Assembly: GCA_029240815.1 (NCBI GenBank)
Contig: JARDZO010000084.1
Location: 1 to 18,827, forward strand
Origin: Brevibacillus sp.
Lineage (GTDB): Bacteria > Bacillota > Bacilli > Brevibacillales > Brevibacillaceae
Direction: 5' to 3'
DNA length: 18,827 nucleotides
A program made the translations under genes and the position numbers. This document shows, in pieces, positions 16,601 to 18,827 of the stretch. Below the pieces are notes generated by a model. It was not told the origin of the DNA, did not search any database, and saw only the letters and a list, made by a program, of their open reading frames with translations. Position 1 is the stretch's first letter. Every line of letters begins with the position of its first letter.

Positions 16601-17099
16601 TGCCGGACCCCACGAAGACGGATGAACTACCTGTAAAAGGATCCGTGCTGACGAGAAACTGCGTTCCCCGCACACCCATGACAGCTGTAGGCGTAGAAAT
16701 CGTGAAACTGTCTTCTTTTTTCGTTAGCGGTTTGACTTTGATATAGACCGAACCCGACCATGCTTTGAGATTGGTCTTTTTGCCATTGACAGCTTCTTGC
16801 AATTCGGAGAGGTAGACGACCGTATTTTCACTAACGGTTACTTCAGCTGCCTGTGCCATGGTCAAAACAATGCTGGATTTTGCTCCCGTCGTGATAAGAT
16901 CGCCCTGGTTTAGACTCATGCTTTTAAATGCTTTGTATTCTTTGGTGCCACCGGCTTTTTTGATCTGGACAGTGCCCGTGACGGACTCCACTTTTGCCGC
17001 GCGTGAGGTTTCCGCCGCGGCGACCGTTTTGACACCTCCAATAAGCAAGCAGCCAATGATGACAAACAAAACGGTCATGACCGTTTTGTTTGATCGCAA
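13683..17099 (-). CDS. Large secreted FecR-domain mosaic protein with Ig/Fn3-like domains and acidic pentapeptide tail
   Basis: A 1138-residue protein from TTG 17099. A signal peptide (about 1-29, cut near AAA-ET) leads to a FecR domain (about 37-190, hallmark STPTAVMGVRGTQF). Then come a helical region, a Lys/Gln/Glu-rich coiled coil (about 310-385), a Ser-Gly-Gly linker (about 397-425), a Big_4-like domain (about 430-500), a ZU5-like segment, a chitobiase-C-like domain (PAEGLVDNGTAISLSSETPGATIYV), an Ig-like domain, three Fn3-like domains (about 790-1065) and 13 pentapeptides (1069-1133). No LPXTG, SLH or membrane anchor ends it. The start is uncertain. The frame continues to GTG 17207, which has a better site (GGAGGG, 9-base gap) but adds 36 residues coded across a terminator-like hairpin. 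TTG has GGATGTGA and gives a clean signal peptide. FecR domains often bind wall glycans or signal; the role here is unknown. Confidence 0.82.
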   Translation of the reverse strand: MRSNKTVMTVLFVIIGCLLIGGVKTVAAAETSRAAKVESVTGTVQIKKAGGTKEYKAFKSMSLNQGDLITTGAKSSIVLTMAQAAEVTVSENTVVYLSELQEAVNGKKTNLKAWSGSVYIKVKPLTKKEDSFTISTPTAVMGVRGTQFLVSTDPFTGSSSVFVGSGTVATASLDQRDSHFIYPGMIGAFYLPRPGEDASLPESTAAVILPDDMMNSLSPSIIEALIRNKGMMDEEQDQFIQRLTQNLPPEVSKSLQLQSQDDLSKYKQNLDDFLNALIVKAIEENKVSQEQIADLIKTANQELTRKIDLNAVSKLDLTSEQEAERQKLLEANEKRKQQSLVEQKKKQEELANNASLIAQIQENLNRLAQQNAEENQKKKQQAKEQFAKENPASPGSTTGSSGGSGSGGSGGSGGSGGSGGSGSGGDDKEDATIEKIQPLSLETHLLKSYSLPTTVQAIMSTGSKRSVPVSWNKKADTSLTGVFTFEGTVKGYDPKVQAALKVVAPLGSPVPLLQQRLLFEKGIVLDFGAMNVSSRATATLQAVSPALPADRTLTAAGPIIDFKFSGIEIKEPVTIAFPVDAKASQGQVGIFHWNGSDDWEYVPTTVSSGIATATVSHFSAYGVLQAPQVAEVIATPAEGLVDNGTAISLSSETPGATIYVKRGDRFKEYTSGDRLTVPGDGETIEAYAAKRNMRDSNTADLIYSTAQASVIDSQHISVSFSQPISVSSYDIDIPGLPIASVEHNGNSGLTITLATDTAEMPLQSYTVKFSEGSRYVAQSNSFQLGKVPPLPPPVSVDDIEIEQDDVFYETGDFSWNLIEGASDYRVYLNNVRMEEHYELYDDLDSSRSYLLLDRLNPGKDYSLKVQALDAQGKTIAEGSLPFRTKSLPGLNISVMEKGPDSIKITWEPGRPERSYRFYLDDESVEIDSIWVGSEDPYEYTFTGLSPNTEYTLYVREWPGDFPTAEGQKTVKTTSGETPPPVIEFSIQPGEFVDGSQEFYWVTIPGADSYSVLQNGEEQGVSILDADGISSMTLSGFEPGFEYEIKVEVYHASGDLIAEGTYSFTPGEPGTVEPGTDEPGTDEPATDEPDTDEPGTDEPGTDEPATDEPDTDEPGTDEPATDEPGTDEPGTDEPKPPLV
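13701..13895 (-). repeat. Tandem 15-bp repeats coding for xTDEP pentapeptides
   Basis: Thirteen in-frame 15-bp units code GTDEP, ATDEP, DTDEP and one GTVEP. The order GTDEP-GTDEP-ATDEP-DTDEP occurs twice in a row, so a 60-bp higher-order unit has been duplicated. The tail is strongly acidic and likely extended. Copy number may vary between strains. Confidence 0.9.
15825..15905 (-). repeat. Gly/Ser-rich linker repeat inside the FecR gene
   Basis: Nine-base units of the kind CCACCAGAA or CCGCCGGAA (plus strand) code for repeated Ser-Gly-Gly. The segment separates the coiled coil from the Ig-like half of the protein and should be a flexible hinge. Confidence 0.85.
17063..17092. repeat. Perfect 30-bp palindrome at the start of the FecR gene
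   Basis: The core AAAACGGTCATGACCGTTTT is extended on both sides by CAAAC/GTTTG, giving 15-bp arms with no mismatch. It lies four bases after the proposed TTG start and codes the basic part of the signal peptide. An in-frame ATG sits at the exact centre. In RNA it forms a 13-bp stem with loop CATG. Confidence 0.9.
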
Positions 17100-17116
17100 G
17101 CGGTCACATCCACGTT

Positions 17117-17144
17117 TGTGAAAAACGTCGAGACGTTTTTCACA
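17117..17144. repeat. Second inverted repeat upstream of the FecR gene
   Basis: TGTGAAAAACGTC and GACGTTTTTCACA face each other across two bases. Its A-run, G-C core and T-run are symmetrical, so it resembles a bidirectional terminator or a protein-binding palindrome. It ends 18 bases before the proposed TTG start. Confidence 0.85.
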
Positions 17145-17145
17145 G

Positions 17146-17172
17146 AAAAAGAGGCTTGGCCATCCTGCCAAG
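17146..17172 (-). terminator. Probable terminator downstream of the CHASE2 cyclase gene
   Basis: On the minus strand CTTGGC, loop AGGATG and GCCAAG are followed by CCTCTTTTTCT. The hairpin begins 75 bases past the cyclase stop. The six-base stem is short and two C separate it from the T-run, so it may be leaky and act as an attenuator for the FecR gene. Confidence 0.5.
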
Positions 17173-17216
17173 AAGCTTGTTTCTCGCCCTTTCATGCACA
17201 TGTTCACTGCCGGAAT

Positions 17217-17222
17217 CCCTCC
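17217..17222 (-). promoter_or_regulatory. Shine-Dalgarno site GGAGGG after the cyclase gene
   Basis: GGAGGG lies nine bases before a GTG (17207) that opens in frame with the FecR gene. It implies translation begins here, either of an N-terminally extended FecR protein or of a leader read across the three inverted repeats. Which of the two applies cannot be decided from the sequence. Confidence 0.5.
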
Positions 17223-17247
17223 ACTTTCGCGGTCTTGCGGACAGTTG

Positions 17248-18827
17248 CTACCTGTCCGGTGATTTCATAAATTCAGTCACTTCGTATAGCTTGATGCCTG
17301 TCGCTTTTCCTTTCATCCATTTTTCACCGATGAATTGATAGGCGAAATAGTCTTGGGTGCGTTCGTACGTCGCTTCTGATACCAATATTTGATTGGACGC
17401 TGCATTGGACTCGATCCGTGCTGCTGTATTGACGTGATCACCAATGGCTGTATAGTCCACGCGCAGGTAAGAGCCGATGTTGCCGACGACTACTTCACCC
17501 GTGTTGATCCCGATTCCGATGCTTACCTCTACCTGATGCTTCTCCCAAATCTCTTTGCGGACCTGTTCCATGCCTTGCTGGATGTCATAGGCCGTTTTCA
17601 CAGCGTAGTACTCGTGATGGGGAACGTCGAGCGGAGCGTTAAAGAGGACCATGGCTGCATCGCCGATAAATTTGTCTATCGTTCCATGATTTTTGAGTAC
17701 TTGCGTGGTAATCATGTCGAACATCGTGTTCAAAAAATCGACGATCTCTTCCGGACGAAGCTTTTCCGAGAGAGGAGTAAAGCCGCGAATGTCCAGGAAC
17801 AGGATGGAAAGCTCCTTGTTTACGCCGCCTAGCTGCAACTCCACTTCCCCTTTGGCAATTTGCTGGACGAGCTCCGGTGAAATGTAACGCCCGAACTGAC
17901 GGGTAATGAATTGCTTTTGTATCGTTTCGATATACGTTTTGGCAGCGATATTCACAAAGAAGGTAGCAAATAAGGTAACCAACGGCATCACGACCGTCAG
18001 ATAGACGAGCTTTTTATCAAACAAGAGCCACTGTCCAGACAGCAGGATTACTGATACCACGATGACGAGCCCGATGCTGTACAAAGGCTTCAACCGCCAC
18101 GAAAACCAGATGGTGAACAGGAACACGACCAGCATCAAGGTCAGCACCAGCAGATCGTCAACCAACGTGATCTTTTCGTTATGCAGTAACTGATTGACGA
18201 TATTGGCATGGGCGTAGACCAGATACATATGATTGTCGATCGGCGTTGGATGAGCATCGTCACCCGCAGCAGCCATACCGATGAGGACAATTCGATCTTT
18301 GAAAGTCTCGGGAGGAACTTCCCCGTTCAGCACCTGGTAAAACGGGATGTTCATAAAATCTTTGGTGGTACCGTCGAATTTGATAGGCAGCTCTGCTTGT
18401 GGATGATCGGACAGGTAATGCTTCACATCTGCTCCGTACATGTCTGCCATCTGATAGGCCAGGGAAGGGATTTTGCCTTCTGGGCTATCGAGCATGAGCC
18501 ATGTGCGCCGAATCACACCATCCTCGTCAAGAGCCGCATTGATATGGGCAGTCTTGGCAGCGGATGCAATTTCGGGAATGGACGTAATCAATGATTGTCC
18601 TTTGATAAGTTGACCTTTGGTGACCGTTGTTTCAGTACGGAAAAAGCTTTCCAGCTCAACGATAGAAGGGATGATGACATTGTCGTGTTTCGCGAGCTCA
18701 GCAGCGAATGCTTCGTCGATACTCGGGTCTTCACTTTTGGTAGTAAAGGTGATGTCAAACCCGACGACTTTCGCCTCTGATACGGCTTCTAGCAGAGGAA
18801 TATACGTGTCACGCGACCAGGGAAACG
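17248..18827 (-). CDS. Membrane CHASE2-domain class III adenylate cyclase (5' end outside window)
   Basis: The frame is open from the right edge to TAG at 17248-17250, giving 525 codons here; TTG 18591 is only an internal codon. The outer part is a CHASE2 sensor domain (PWSRDTYIPLLEAV, VVGFDITF, ALDEDGVIRRTWLML, DRIVLIGMAA). Three membrane segments follow in the LLVLTLMLVVFLFTIWF to LVTLFATFFVNI region, then a class III cyclase domain. The metal Asp in LFLDIRGFT (codon 17791-17793) and Asp in FIGDAAM (17659-17661), the Lys in IDKF, the Asp of VDYTAIGD, and the Asn and Arg of NTAARI are all present, so a catalytically complete, adenine-selective, homodimeric enzyme is expected. External signals would set intracellular cAMP. 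The FecR protein downstream may act in the same pathway; this is inferred from adjacency. Confidence 0.92.
   Translation of the reverse strand, partial: FPWSRDTYIPLLEAVSEAKVVGFDITFTTKSEDPSIDEAFAAELAKHDNVIIPSIVELESFFRTETTVTKGQLIKGQSLITSIPEIASAAKTAHINAALDEDGVIRRTWLMLDSPEGKIPSLAYQMADMYGADVKHYLSDHPQAELPIKFDGTTKDFMNIPFYQVLNGEVPPETFKDRIVLIGMAAAGDDAHPTPIDNHMYLVYAHANIVNQLLHNEKITLVDDLLVLTLMLVVFLFTIWFSWRLKPLYSIGLVIVVSVILLSGQWLLFDKKLVYLTVVMPLVTLFATFFVNIAAKTYIETIQKQFITRQFGRYISPELVQQIAKGEVELQLGGVNKELSILFLDIRGFTPLSEKLRPEEIVDFLNTMFDMITTQVLKNHGTIDKFIGDAAMVLFNAPLDVPHHEYYAVKTAYDIQQGMEQVRKEIWEKHQVEVSIGIGINTGEVVVGNIGSYLRVDYTAIGDHVNTAARIESNAASNQILVSEATYERTQDYFAYQFIGEKWMKGKATGIKLYEVTEFMKSPDR

Noticed and set aside
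17248..18591. Cyclase gene as a complete ORF beginning at 18591
   Set aside because: That codon is TTG with no ribosome site, and the frame continues open to the right edge with clear CHASE2 sequence, so the gene is simply cut by the window.

Overview
The window looks like a chromosomal segment of an endospore-forming Bacillota. Base composition is mid-range, Shine-Dalgarno sites are strong, genes are tightly packed, and there are SpoVA spore genes and an Opp/Dpp peptide-import operon. Brevibacillus or a related Paenibacillaceae-type genus is my inference from gene content, not something proven here.

Region 1 (1-7563, + strand) is a peptide uptake and breakdown operon. It begins with the 3' end of a winged-helix regulator, followed by two permeases (oppB, oppC), two ATPases (oppD, oppF), a lipoprotein binding protein (oppA), a class-I-amidotransferase-like gamma-glutamyl peptidase (family C26) and the D-aminopeptidase DppA. 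A clear intrinsic terminator closes it at 7519-7563. Together the genes would import oligopeptides, plausibly D-amino-acid or gamma-D-glutamyl peptides released from the cell wall, and hydrolyse them in the cytosol.

Region 2 (7669-12392, + strand) is a second spoVA-type operon: a small DUF1657 protein, a DUF421 membrane protein whose C-terminus repeats the DUF1657 domain ('2Duf' architecture), SpoVAC, SpoVAD and SpoVAE. A lipoprotein of the alkaline phosphatase/phosphodiesterase superfamily follows without a visible terminator. Gene order resembles the spoVA2mob-type operons linked to high spore heat resistance. A terminator lies at the convergent junction and overlaps the end of the next gene.

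Region 3 (12311-18827, - strand) reads right to left. It holds a membrane CHASE2-adenylate cyclase (5' end outside the window), a very large secreted FecR-domain mosaic protein with a Gly/Ser linker, Ig/Fn3-like domains and an acidic pentapeptide tail, and a secreted six-bladed NHL propeller protein. Between cyclase and FecR gene lies an unusual cluster of three inverted repeats, one a perfect 30-bp palindrome that runs into the FecR coding sequence. This surface module is the least understood part of the window.

No tRNA, rRNA, CRISPR array, insertion sequence or prophage gene was seen. No gene-free stretch exceeds about 160 bases.
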